A stretch of DNA of 64,000 nucleotides from the NCBI GenBank assembly GCA_040901765.1, contig JBBDYG010000039.1, positions 1 to 64,000 on the forward strand, in the 5' to 3' direction. Shown here piece by piece: positions 42,356-50,860 of the stretch. Below the pieces are notes generated by a model. That model had not been told where the DNA came from, did not search any database, and saw only the letters and a list, made by a program, of their open reading frames with translations. Position 1 is the stretch's first letter. Each line of letters opens with the position of its first letter. A program made the translations under genes and the position numbers. Origin of the DNA: JBBDYG01 sp040901765. GTDB lineage: Bacteria; Planctomycetota; Planctomycetia; Pirellulales; Lacipirellulaceae.

Positions 42356-43369
42356 GTCGGTAGGACATTTCTGAAGCGATCGGCGCATTAGATGTGAACT
42401 GATGACTAGTGCGATCAATGCGAGAGCATGCGGTTCAGGGACTTCGATTGGGCCCAGCGCCAGATGGCGCACGTATGAGATTGTGTCAAAGCGTCCCAGT
42501 GGCTGAAAGTCGATTCGCTGTTCCGTACCGTCGAAGTTTATGCTTGAGATGTTCGTGTCGAGTGGAAATTGGGGACTACGCGCCTGGTTGCTCCAAATGA
42601 CTCGGTCGTGGTAGGGATCGATGACGATCGCGTATGGATTGACAACCCCTTCAGTCAGGAAGACTTCGGGGTTGCTGCCATCGAGTTCCATTCGCACGAT
42701 CGCACTATACAGTGGATCAACTGCGTACAGGACGTCGTTTTCGGAATCGATCGCGATGCCTCTGTAAAGGCCGGTTCTGCCTAGCGATCTCCGGTCATGA
42801 ATGACAGTCGCCTGCTGGTTATCGAGTGTTGCGCGGTGGATTGTGCCGTCGATAAACTCCGACCAGTAATAATAGCCACCCTCGGGGTCCGCTTCCAAAG
42901 AAGTTACATGAGATTGCGTCGTGGTCAGCATTTGTTTGAAGCTTCCATCCAGTTTACCGCGCCATATTTCCGAACCGGCACCGATGAACTCTGACCAATA
43001 GGCATAGCCGCCAGTCGCGTCGATTGCCACATGCCACGGATCGTCCGTTTGGATCACGGTTTCAACATCCGATCCATCGTAGTTTGAACGCTGGATGCCA
43101 TTAGCCTCGGCAGATGGCCAGTACATTTTTCTTTGGATCGGGTCGAAAGCGATATCGGGTACAGCGCCCCCAGGTGTCTGCAGCACGGTTTCCATGTCGG
43201 TTCCATCTAAGTTTCCTCGCTGAATATTGGGACTTTCAATCCCGCTCCAATAAAGTTTCATTGTATGGTTTAGCGGTGCAGAGCAGGCACATTCCACGAA
43301 GAACGTTACGAGAATCATTGCCTGTAGCCGGAACTCAAAGTAAGCGTTGAACGAGTGTAATGCTTGCAT
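42269..43369 (-). CDS. LDL-receptor YWTD-type beta-propeller protein with displaced PEP-CTERM motif
   Basis: A 366-residue exported protein. Signal peptide (LQAMILVTFFVECACSAP), then repeats of the LDL-receptor class B (YWTD) kind: IQRGNLDGTDMETVL, KMYWPSAEANGIQRSNYDGS, YAYWSEFIGAGSEIWRGKLD, YYYWSEFIDGTIHRATLD, consistent with a six-bladed propeller. Near 316 comes VPEPHALALIALVISSHLMR, a PEP-CTERM sorting signal, which normally ends the protein after the basic residues. Here another 35 residues follow, so the original stop seems to have been lost, and the 3' end now overlaps the antisense antitoxin-like gene. Role: probable surface protein sorted by an exosortase, not found in this window. 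Confidence 0.78.
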   Translation of the reverse strand: MQALHSFNAYFEFRLQAMILVTFFVECACSAPLNHTMKLYWSGIESPNIQRGNLDGTDMETVLQTPGGAVPDIAFDPIQRKMYWPSAEANGIQRSNYDGSDVETVIQTDDPWHVAIDATGGYAYWSEFIGAGSEIWRGKLDGSFKQMLTTTQSHVTSLEADPEGGYYYWSEFIDGTIHRATLDNQQATVIHDRRSLGRTGLYRGIAIDSENDVLYAVDPLYSAIVRMELDGSNPEVFLTEGVVNPYAIVIDPYHDRVIWSNQARSPQFPLDTNISSINFDGTEQRIDFQPLGRFDTISYVRHLALGPIEVPEPHALALIALVISSHLMRRSLQKCPTDSFAEDRLQNFRRQSSFLSLATNVAHYVL

Positions 43370-43453
43370 AAGTTTCCCCAGAATTATAGAATCAGAATTG
43401 CGGCAGTTTAGCCTATGATTTTCTTACTCATTTCATGAACTTCGGTGATCGAA

Positions 43454-44887
43454 ATGGCGATTTGCAATTTTACGGGTAAGTGCCCGCGTTTTACCATATG
43501 GATTCGGACGCTGGTTCTCTGCGTTGGGCTGTCTATTGGAATCCAACTTCCGGTTTGCGGCCAGTCTTATGTCGTCACAAATAGTAACAATAGCGGCGCG
43601 GGGAGTTTGCGGCAGGCGATTCTAGACATGAACGCGGCTGGCATTAGCCCTTCATCGATCGTATTCCAGATTTCGGGCAGCAAGGTGATTAATCTCCAGT
43701 CGGAGCTGCCCGCGATCCAGCGCTCCGTGAGCATTAACTCAGCAAACGTTCCCGGTATCGTGCTTGATGGCAGCAATGCCGGATTCGGCAGCGGCCTTAC
43801 TTTTATTGAGTCAACGGTACAAATCAGCAACGTAGTTGGACTTCAAATTCGAGAGTTTTCCGTCTATGGAATCGACATCCGCCCAAGCAACACCAACGAG
43901 AGAGTGAATGTCAGTAACTGCTTTGTCCACAGCAATGGACTTGATGGAGTTAATATCAGTGGTGGTCGCTTACATACTATTTCAAGTGATTCTGTAATTC
44001 AGAATAACGGTCAGTTCGGCGTGTCAGTAAATAGTACCGCCGTTTCTGGCGTCACAGTTACTGCGTCAGCATTACAGCTGAACACTTTGGGCGGAGTGAA
44101 GCTCTTGGGAAACGGGCACGAAATAAGCAATTGTTCGATCATCAGCAACGGCCAGACGGAAAGCGCCGGACAGCACAACGGCGGGGTGGTATTTGGAAGC
44201 GGAGCCTCGTCGGCAACAAACTGCCGAGCCGAGTTCTGCACGCTGGCGGATAATGCTCCTTACGGCGCAAAGGTTGTCATCGGTTCAGGTAACGAGGTCC
44301 GAGAGAACGAAACTTATCTCAATGCCTCACTTGGCATCGAAACGCTGCCAGTGGCCCAACAACCGCCCCCCACTCTCTTCTTTTTCGTTGTCGACGAGAA
44401 TAACGATATGGTCTTTATCGCGGGAAGCGCTTCTGGAACCGCGAACTCTCAAGTGGAGATTGAATTCTTTGTCGCTTTCGAGAGCACGAATCAAGGTGCA
44501 GTGTTCACCAGCAAGAAATCTGTCACCCTTAACGCCAGCGGGTTCGCGAGCTTTCACCATACGTTTGACCGCGATCAAGTGTTCGAGGCGGAGGCGATTT
44601 CCCCAACGCCGATTCCGTTTACGATCGACAATGCGGACCGACTTGTCGCAACCGCGACAAATACAAATGGCAATCGCGGAACGTCAGAGTTTTCAGCTCG
44701 ATCTTTTCCCACGCTTCCCGGCGACTTCGACCTCGACGGCGATGTTGACTCGGGTGACTACACCATCTGGCGCGATCACAAGACCGCGACCAACGCCATC
44801 TACACCTGGGGCGACGCTGATTTCGACACCGTGGTCGACGATGCCGACTACGCGATTTGGGCAGCGAATTTCGGGCAGACGCCGTGA
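43454..44887 (+). CDS. secreted right-handed beta-helix protein with C-terminal dockerin repeats
   Basis: A 477-residue exported protein. Signal sequence IRTLVLCVGLSIGIQLPVCG, then YVVTNSNNSGAGSLRQAI, the start typical of parallel beta-helix (pectin-lyase-like) surface proteins. Irregular 20-25-residue repeats rich in Asn, Val and Ser follow to about residue 290, then an Ig-like stretch. The C-terminus has two dockerin type I calcium loops: FDLDGDVDSGDYTIWRD and ADFDTVVDDADYAIWAANFG. Dockerins bind cohesins or act as anchors; no cohesin is in the window. The ATG at 43454 is preferred over a GTG at 43445 without strong evidence. Base composition is less GC-rich than flanking genes, which may reflect transfer. 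Confidence 0.82.
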   Translation: MAICNFTGKCPRFTIWIRTLVLCVGLSIGIQLPVCGQSYVVTNSNNSGAGSLRQAILDMNAAGISPSSIVFQISGSKVINLQSELPAIQRSVSINSANVPGIVLDGSNAGFGSGLTFIESTVQISNVVGLQIREFSVYGIDIRPSNTNERVNVSNCFVHSNGLDGVNISGGRLHTISSDSVIQNNGQFGVSVNSTAVSGVTVTASALQLNTLGGVKLLGNGHEISNCSIISNGQTESAGQHNGGVVFGSGASSATNCRAEFCTLADNAPYGAKVVIGSGNEVRENETYLNASLGIETLPVAQQPPPTLFFFVVDENNDMVFIAGSASGTANSQVEIEFFVAFESTNQGAVFTSKKSVTLNASGFASFHHTFDRDQVFEAEAISPTPIPFTIDNADRLVATATNTNGNRGTSEFSARSFPTLPGDFDLDGDVDSGDYTIWRDHKTATNAIYTWGDADFDTVVDDADYAIWAANFGQTP

Positions 44888-44952
44888 TAAACCGATGCTG
44901 GCCTCGCAATCTTTCCTGAGCAAGCCAGTTGTTCACCAGCAGAGGAATTCCC

Positions 44953-46200
44953 ATGTCCACCCGTCGCACGTTCCTCAAGCAACTCAGCGCGACCGGCGCG
45001 CTGCTGCCCTTCATTCCCGGCCGGGTGCTTGCCCGGGAGGGTCGGCCCGGCGCCAACGACGAGATTCGCATTGGCGTCATCGGCACCGGGGGCCGGGCGC
45101 GACAGTTGATGGAGCAATTGCCCCCGCCGGGGAAAGTCGTTGCGATTGCCGATTGTTACCAACAACGGTTGGTCGACACGCTTAATCAATTCAAAGCGGA
45201 TTGGCCGACGTACCGTGATTATCGCGAAATGCTCGACCGCGAGCAGCTCGACGCGGTGATCGTCGGCACGCCCGATCATGGGCGGACACTTCCGTGCATT
45301 CGTGCCGTGCAAGCGGGGCTGGATGTCTACGCTGAAAAGCCGCTCACGGCGTACATTCAAGAAGGCCGCGTGCTGGTCGATGCGGTCCGCAAGCACAACC
45401 GCATTTTTCAAGTCGGCACGCAGCAGCGGACGATGGAGATCAACCGCTTTTGCTGCGAACTGGTGCGCGACGGCGGCATCGGCAAGATCAAAGTGGTGCA
45501 AGGCGTGAACTATACTGGGCCGCGGCCATACGAAGCCCTTCCCGAGGAGCCGGTTCCCGAAGGCGACAACTGGGACGTGTGGTGCGGTCCGACACCGCTC
45601 CGGCCGTTCAACAACCAGTTGCAGTTCGGCTGGATGCAATGGCGCGACTATTCCGGCGGCGAGATGACGAATTGGGGCGCGCACGGCGTCGACCAGATTC
45701 AATGGGCACTCGGGAAGAGCCTTACTGGTCCGACCGAAGTTTGGCCGGAAACACTCGGCCCGAACGGCAAAGTCTCGATGCGCTACGCCGATGGCATGCT
45801 CGTGCGGTTCGAGCTTGAAGGAGCTCCCATGGGCGGCGGCATCTTTGTCGGCTCCGATTGCAAAATGGAAATCAACCGTAACCGCTTCGCCACCAATCCG
45901 CCCGACTTCATTGCCGACCCCCCCGAACCAGCCGTCGCCGACAAGTGGGAAGGCCCGGGCTGGATCGCGCAGCCCCACCTGCAAAACTGGCTCGACTGTA
46001 TGGCCTCGCGGGAACTGCCCAATGCCGACGTCGAAATCGGGCATCGCTCGATAACGGTCTGCCACCTGCTCAACATCGCCCGCGAATTGGGCCGCAAGCT
46101 CCAGTGGGATCCCGATGCGGAGCAATTCGTTGGCGACGACGAAGCGAACGGATTGCTCGTGCGCCCGCGGCGAGAGGGGTATGAACTGCCGGCGGTGTAA
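44953..46200 (+). CDS. Gfo/Idh/MocA family oxidoreductase, Tat-exported
   Basis: A 415-residue NAD(P)-dependent oxidoreductase. It has a twin-arginine-like signal STRRTFLKQLSATGALLPF, a Rossmann nucleotide site RIGVIGTGGRARQLM (39-53) and the catalytic EKP motif (E128-K129-P130) in YAEKPLTAY. The C-terminal alpha/beta domain includes MTNWGAHGVDQIQWALGKS. Exported Gfo/Idh/MocA proteins are frequent in planctomycetes, with sugars or inositols as usual substrates; the specific one is not visible. AGAGGAAT before the ATG at 44953 supports the start. It follows the dockerin gene by 65 bases and ends before a strong hairpin. Confidence 0.93.
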   Translation: MSTRRTFLKQLSATGALLPFIPGRVLAREGRPGANDEIRIGVIGTGGRARQLMEQLPPPGKVVAIADCYQQRLVDTLNQFKADWPTYRDYREMLDREQLDAVIVGTPDHGRTLPCIRAVQAGLDVYAEKPLTAYIQEGRVLVDAVRKHNRIFQVGTQQRTMEINRFCCELVRDGGIGKIKVVQGVNYTGPRPYEALPEEPVPEGDNWDVWCGPTPLRPFNNQLQFGWMQWRDYSGGEMTNWGAHGVDQIQWALGKSLTGPTEVWPETLGPNGKVSMRYADGMLVRFELEGAPMGGGIFVGSDCKMEINRNRFATNPPDFIADPPEPAVADKWEGPGWIAQPHLQNWLDCMASRELPNADVEIGHRSITVCHLLNIARELGRKLQWDPDAEQFVGDDEANGLLVRPRREGYELPAV

Positions 46201-46272
46201 GGTGATGTTGTTGAACTTTCAAATCTAAATTCCCTCATTGTCAAGAACATGACAAGTTGATTTTGAAGCCAC

Positions 46273-46304
46273 CTTTGGCGAGCGCGGCGCAGCGCTCGCC
46301 AAAG
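46273..46304. terminator. hairpin after the oxidoreductase gene
   Basis: Perfect 13-bp arms CTTTGGCGAGCGC (46273-46285) and GCGCTCGCCAAAG (46292-46304) with a 6-base loop, 72 bases after the stop. No T tract follows, so it could be a repeat acting as a terminator or RNA-stability structure. The remaining 46305-46492 shows no gene. Confidence 0.55.
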
Positions 46305-46492
46305 CGGCGGGGCTTTGGAGTGCAACGACTTCGGCGTAGGAAACTTCGAAGTTATTCTTGAGCTAGTCCTTAAATGCCAACAATGGCGACGTGAAGCTGC
46401 AGGAATTCCCCCGGCTGAGCTTGGCGCGGCGGACAAGTTGCGTACATTAAATTGGATAATTATCGCGCCCCGGCGACAAGGATTCCAACGTC

Positions 46493-49168
46493 ATGACGAC
46501 CAAACCGAGCCACCGTCTCTCCCTCAAAGACCGCCTTTCGCGACTCAACTTTACGCAAGCCTGCAAACTGCTCGGGCCGGAGGGCCGGCAGCTTATTCAG
46601 CATGGGGGAAAATGGGAGATCAATCTCGAAGAGCAGGTCTATTTGCAGGGCGACTTGTTCCGCGTGAATCTCGACGACGCGATCGTCACGATGACGCTCT
46701 TGGCCGAAGCGAAGGATCGGCTTCACTGGAATTGCACTCAGTGCGCGTTTCCTTGCGAACACGCGGGGGCGGCGTTCTCGCTGGTCCTTGAAGAGAAGAT
46801 GGCCCTCGGCTTGGCGGCTCCGCCGCGCGAACGAACGCCGGTCGAAAGCTTGAGCGAACAGGACTTGATCGCTCAAGCGCTCGCCGAACGCGAGGATCGA
46901 GCGCGGACCGAAAAGTATAAACTCCAATCCGCCGATTCAACAAAGCCGTGGGCCGATTACACCGTCACCAGCTCCGCTTCGGGCAAGACATATCGCGTGG
47001 CGCTGCGGGGCCGCGAGCGGGGCATCTCCTACTGTTCGTGCCCCGACTTCCGCACCAACACACTCGGCACCTGCAAGCATATTATGTACGCGCTGCGGCG
47101 GGTGAAGACCAAGTTTCAGGACAAGGAACTGCGGAAGCCTTACCGCCGCCGAAACTTAAGCGTCCACCTGACTTCGGGCGATCGGCTCGCGCTGCGATTG
47201 GCGATCCCCGACCGCTTGCCCGATGAAGCCGCTCGGATTGTTAAACCCCTTGCCGGGCGCGACATCGAAGATGTTCGCGATCTGGTCCAGCGGCTCACGA
47301 AGCTGGAACGGATCGGCCACCGGGTAAACGTCTACCCCGACGCGGAAGAATTCATCTCTCACCGGCTGTTCCAAGAACAGATCAAGTCGCGGGTAGCGGA
47401 AATTCGCCGCGATCCAACGGGGCATCCGCTTCGCAAAGAATTGCTCAAGACAGAGTTGTTGCCATATCAACTCGACGGCATCGCGTTCTCCGTGGGAGCC
47501 GGTCGGGCCGTGCTCGCGGACGACATGGGTCTCGGCAAAACGATCCAGGGCGTTGGCACAGCGGAGCTACTCGCGCGCGAGGCCGGCATCGCCAAAGTGC
47601 TGGTGATCTGTCCCACTTCGCTCAAGTCGCAATGGCGCAGCGAAATTCAGCGATTCTCCAATCGCACCTGCCAACTGGTAATGGGCGCCACGGCCCAGCG
47701 GGCCACGCAATACGACAACGACGCCTTCTTCACCGTTTGCAATTACGAACAGGTGCTGCGCGACATTCTCTCGATCGAGCGCGTGAAATGGGACTTGATC
47801 ATTCTCGACGAAGGGCAACGCATCAAAAACTGGGAGGCCAAGACCACCAATACCGTCAAACGCTTGCGTTCGCCGTTCGCGCTCGTGCTGTCGGGCACGC
47901 CGCTCGAGAATCGCCTCGACGATCTCTACAGCATCGTTCAATTTGTCGACGACCGGCGGCTTGGTCCCGCGTTTCGCTTCTTCAATCGGCATCGGGTAGC
48001 CGACGAGAAAGGCAAGGTTCTGGGTTACAAGCAACTCGATCAGCTTCGCCGGCATCTGGAACCCCTCTTATTGCGGCGGACACGCGAGCAAGTGCTTACG
48101 CAACTGCCCGAGCGGACGACCGAAATCGTGCGGATCGCGCCTACCGAGGAGCAGTTCGCGATTCATCAGGCGCAGATGAAGATCGTCGCGGCGATCGTCC
48201 GCAAGGCGTTTATCAGCGAAATGGACCTGCTGCGGCTGCGGCAGGCGCTGCTCATGTGCCGCATGTCGGCCGACAGCACGTTTCTCGTCGAGAAGCGGGA
48301 GCCGGCGTATTCGAGCAAGCTGGAGCGCCTCGACGAGTTGTTCGAGCAACTTTTCAGCGAGCCAGACCGCAAGGCGGTGCTGTTTTCCGAATGGACCACC
48401 ATGCTGGGCCTGATCGAGAAGCAGCTCAAACGCCGCAAGCTCAAGTACGCCCGGCTCGACGGTTCGGTGCCACAGAGTCGTCGGCAACAATTGGTCGATG
48501 AATTCCAAAACAACCCCGATTGCCGGCTGTTCATCACCACCAACGCCGGCTCGACCGGTCTCAATTTGCAGGCGGCCAACACCGTCATCAATGTCGACTT
48601 GCCGTGGAACCCGGCCGTGCTGGAGCAGCGCATCGCCCGCGCCCACCGCATGGGCCAGAAGCAACCCGTGCAGGTTTACATCCTGGTGACCGAAGAGACG
48701 CTGGAAGAAAGCCTGCTGACGACGCTCGGCGCGAAGAAGGATTTGGCACTGGCGGCGCTCGATGTCGATTCCGACGTCGGGGAAGTGTCGCTAGTGAGCG
48801 GCACCGAGGAGCTGCGTAGCAGGCTGGAGGTGCTGCTGGGCGCGAAGCCTGAAGCGGCCAAGGATGTGAGCCTGCAAACGCAAGTCGCAGCGGCCACCGG
48901 CGAGCGTGCGCATCGCGAGCGCGTTGCCGCGGCGGGTGGCGAGTTGCTGGGCGCCGTATTTAACTTCTTGGGCGAGCTGGTTTCCCATAACGCCACCGCG
49001 CCGCAGCCATCGCAGGAAACGGTGGTCAATTTGCGAAACCAGCTCACCCAGTGCGTCGAGCAAGACGCCCAAGGACGCCAGCGGCTGTCATTTACGTTGC
49101 CCAACCAAGAATCGCTCGACAATTTCGCCGCCACGCTGGCTCGGCTGATGGTGGTGCAGCCACAATGA
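46493..49168 (+). CDS. SNF2-family helicase with SWIM zinc-finger domain
   Basis: An 891-residue DNA-dependent ATPase. The N-terminal region has two Cys/His clusters: CTQCAFPCEH (about 83-92) and the SWIM finger CSCPDFRTNTLGTCKH (about 182-197). The SNF2 ATPase core follows: motif I DDMGLGKT (about 343-350), motif II DEGQ in place of the usual DEAH (about 438), VLSGTPLENRLDDLY (motif III), and RecA-2 with GSTGLNLQAANTVI and motif VI QRIARAHRMGQKQ. The C-terminal 150 residues are unassigned. Such proteins remodel protein-DNA complexes; in bacteria they are linked to RNA-polymerase recycling or repair. No ribosome binding site stands out. It is transcribed alone between a hairpin and a PEP-CTERM gene. 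Confidence 0.93.
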   Translation: MTTKPSHRLSLKDRLSRLNFTQACKLLGPEGRQLIQHGGKWEINLEEQVYLQGDLFRVNLDDAIVTMTLLAEAKDRLHWNCTQCAFPCEHAGAAFSLVLEEKMALGLAAPPRERTPVESLSEQDLIAQALAEREDRARTEKYKLQSADSTKPWADYTVTSSASGKTYRVALRGRERGISYCSCPDFRTNTLGTCKHIMYALRRVKTKFQDKELRKPYRRRNLSVHLTSGDRLALRLAIPDRLPDEAARIVKPLAGRDIEDVRDLVQRLTKLERIGHRVNVYPDAEEFISHRLFQEQIKSRVAEIRRDPTGHPLRKELLKTELLPYQLDGIAFSVGAGRAVLADDMGLGKTIQGVGTAELLAREAGIAKVLVICPTSLKSQWRSEIQRFSNRTCQLVMGATAQRATQYDNDAFFTVCNYEQVLRDILSIERVKWDLIILDEGQRIKNWEAKTTNTVKRLRSPFALVLSGTPLENRLDDLYSIVQFVDDRRLGPAFRFFNRHRVADEKGKVLGYKQLDQLRRHLEPLLLRRTREQVLTQLPERTTEIVRIAPTEEQFAIHQAQMKIVAAIVRKAFISEMDLLRLRQALLMCRMSADSTFLVEKREPAYSSKLERLDELFEQLFSEPDRKAVLFSEWTTMLGLIEKQLKRRKLKYARLDGSVPQSRRQQLVDEFQNNPDCRLFITTNAGSTGLNLQAANTVINVDLPWNPAVLEQRIARAHRMGQKQPVQVYILVTEETLEESLLTTLGAKKDLALAALDVDSDVGEVSLVSGTEELRSRLEVLLGAKPEAAKDVSLQTQVAAATGERAHRERVAAAGGELLGAVFNFLGELVSHNATAPQPSQETVVNLRNQLTQCVEQDAQGRQRLSFTLPNQESLDNFAATLARLMVVQPQ

Positions 49169-49447
49169 ATACAGAATTCTATTGTCGCGCCAAAAAATAA
49201 CCACAAATCGCTTGCAGTCCCGCTAAAACAGGTGTAAAAGGATGGCAGACGTTAGGGGACGGTGAACCGCAGGGGTGGCGGTTCAATTCTTCGGCCTCGC
49301 CGCACGGTCGATATCGCGGCGCAACTCTTGGGCCGAAGCGTGCAGTTAAAAGCGTGTGATCGGTGCGCCGTGGCCACTGGGGGTCAGGCCGCGCATCGCC
49401 GTGGTTGTCTTTTTTGTGACGGCCCTCTGTTAAAAAGGAGTACGCTC

Positions 49448-50692
49448 ATGTCGCGCAAATTATTGGGGCTTCTCGTTGGAGCCGGAACTTTCATCGGGCT
49501 ATTCGCCCAATCGACGATGGCAACGATTCCGTACACGCCGGTGGTCTTGCCGCCGGGCGCAATTCCTAGAGTCGGGCCTGGGGTCATTGATCCCAAATCG
49601 GTGTTTGGCAAAGAGTATTCACACGACTTCGACTCGACGACGGTGGGTGGCGGTGTATTACCTCCACCCCCAGCCGATCCCGAGCAAGTCATCGCCTGGG
49701 ACGGTATCGGCGGAACGACCGATGGCCTCGACTATAGCGGCAGCCGTTCGCCGAACTTTCCACGCGAGCAAGAAGTGGACGCATTGGCCAATCACGGAGA
49801 TGCGTTGTACCGGCAAGTTCGCCTGGATACAGCTCACCTCGTCTTCTCGCACGACGACCGAGTCGCCATATATCCCGGTGCCGGCGCTGGTCCTTTCTTC
49901 CCGCCAGCGGGCGCGATTGTGCCATCGGTGGGTCCCGTGCCGCTGAGCAATGGCGACATCATTGGCGGCGCCGGTGAAATATCGGTCGAGGAGGCCGGCG
50001 TCTTTGCGGGCTTCGAAGTCCAACATATTTGGGCACCCGCTCCCCTCATCAACGGCATGCCCGAGCCGCTCGATATCGACGGCTTGGAACTGTGGGGCCC
50101 GGAGCCGGGAGTCACTGCCGACTCGAACATGTACTCGCTTGAGAGCGACATCGCCGGCGGGGGGGGATTCTCGGTGTGGCGGTACGATCTGGTCGGGGGC
50201 GCTAGCACGCCTTACCTCGCTCATCCAGTGATCGTAGGAGCCGTCGAATCGCTGCTCGGCATCGCGCCGACCACGGCTTTCAATCAATACGACCAATTCG
50301 GTCGCAACGCCATCAACGTCGATGCCCTCATGGCGCAAGACTTAAGTAATCCGCTGGAGTTCGAACCGGGCGACTCGATCATTTTTAGCATCAGCCAGAT
50401 GGTGGACCCCCAGGATCTGGATGGCTACTACGCCACCGGCAGCGAGCTATTTGTACTCGAGATGACCGCCGCCGGCGGTCCCGTCGCCAGCTATCTGCGG
50501 CACGGAGTCCACTCGTGGAGCCACGCCTACACGCTGGGCGCCATGGCATTCCTTCCAGCGACGAACCAACGAGCCTACATCGACATTAACGGCATCGAAG
50601 CGATCGGCGAACTGGTCGTGCCCGAACCCTCGTCGTTGGCGCTCGTGGCCATCGGCCTGATCGGCGCGCTAGCACTGCGCCGCCGAAAGTGA
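49448..50692 (+). CDS. PEP-CTERM-sorted secreted protein, unknown
   Basis: A 414-residue protein. Signal peptide GLLVGAGTFIGLFAQSTMA, and a textbook C-terminal PEP-CTERM signal VPEPSSLALVAIGLIGALAL ending RRRK. Between them is a beta-rich, acidic domain with Asp/Gly/Pro-rich segments (VHSWSHAYTLGAMAFLPATN) and no recognised family. Exosortase would cleave the tail and attach the protein to the envelope or release it; the exosortase gene is not here. AAAAAGGAG before the ATG at 49448 is a strong ribosome binding site; a longer frame from 49262 has no such site. The 279-base gap upstream shows a GAACCGC/GCGGTTC stem but no recognised riboswitch. Confidence 0.85.
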   Translation: MSRKLLGLLVGAGTFIGLFAQSTMATIPYTPVVLPPGAIPRVGPGVIDPKSVFGKEYSHDFDSTTVGGGVLPPPPADPEQVIAWDGIGGTTDGLDYSGSRSPNFPREQEVDALANHGDALYRQVRLDTAHLVFSHDDRVAIYPGAGAGPFFPPAGAIVPSVGPVPLSNGDIIGGAGEISVEEAGVFAGFEVQHIWAPAPLINGMPEPLDIDGLELWGPEPGVTADSNMYSLESDIAGGGGFSVWRYDLVGGASTPYLAHPVIVGAVESLLGIAPTTAFNQYDQFGRNAINVDALMAQDLSNPLEFEPGDSIIFSISQMVDPQDLDGYYATGSELFVLEMTAAGGPVASYLRHGVHSWSHAYTLGAMAFLPATNQRAYIDINGIEAIGELVVPEPSSLALVAIGLIGALALRRRK

Positions 50693-50707
50693 GTCTTCTT
50701 TCCTGTC

Positions 50708-50733
50708 CCCCTCCCCCGTCCGCGGGGGAGGGG
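50708..50733. terminator. G/C-rich hairpin after the PEP-CTERM gene
   Basis: Arms CCCCTCCCCC (50708-50717) and GGGGGAGGGG (50724-50733) pair perfectly around a 6-base loop, 15 bases after the stop. A second GGGGAGGGGG follows. No T tract. It could stop transcription from the PEP-CTERM gene toward the convergent sulfatase gene. The rest of the gap to 50860 shows nothing. Confidence 0.55.
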
Positions 50734-50860
50734 CTAGGGGAGGGGGCTATGTTGTGCGCGGGTCTCCCGACCCCGCACCTGTTCAGAACGCGCTCCGCTC
50801 CGAGGACGAAGCCTGTCCGCCGTGGTGGGCGTCGCGGCTAACTTCTCGCTGGCAGCTAAT

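Noticed and set aside
49253..49300. tRNA-like GGTTCAA stem near the PEP-CTERM gene
   Set aside because: A GAACCGC/GCGGTTC stem and loop exist, but no cloverleaf, acceptor stem or anticodon arm can be formed.
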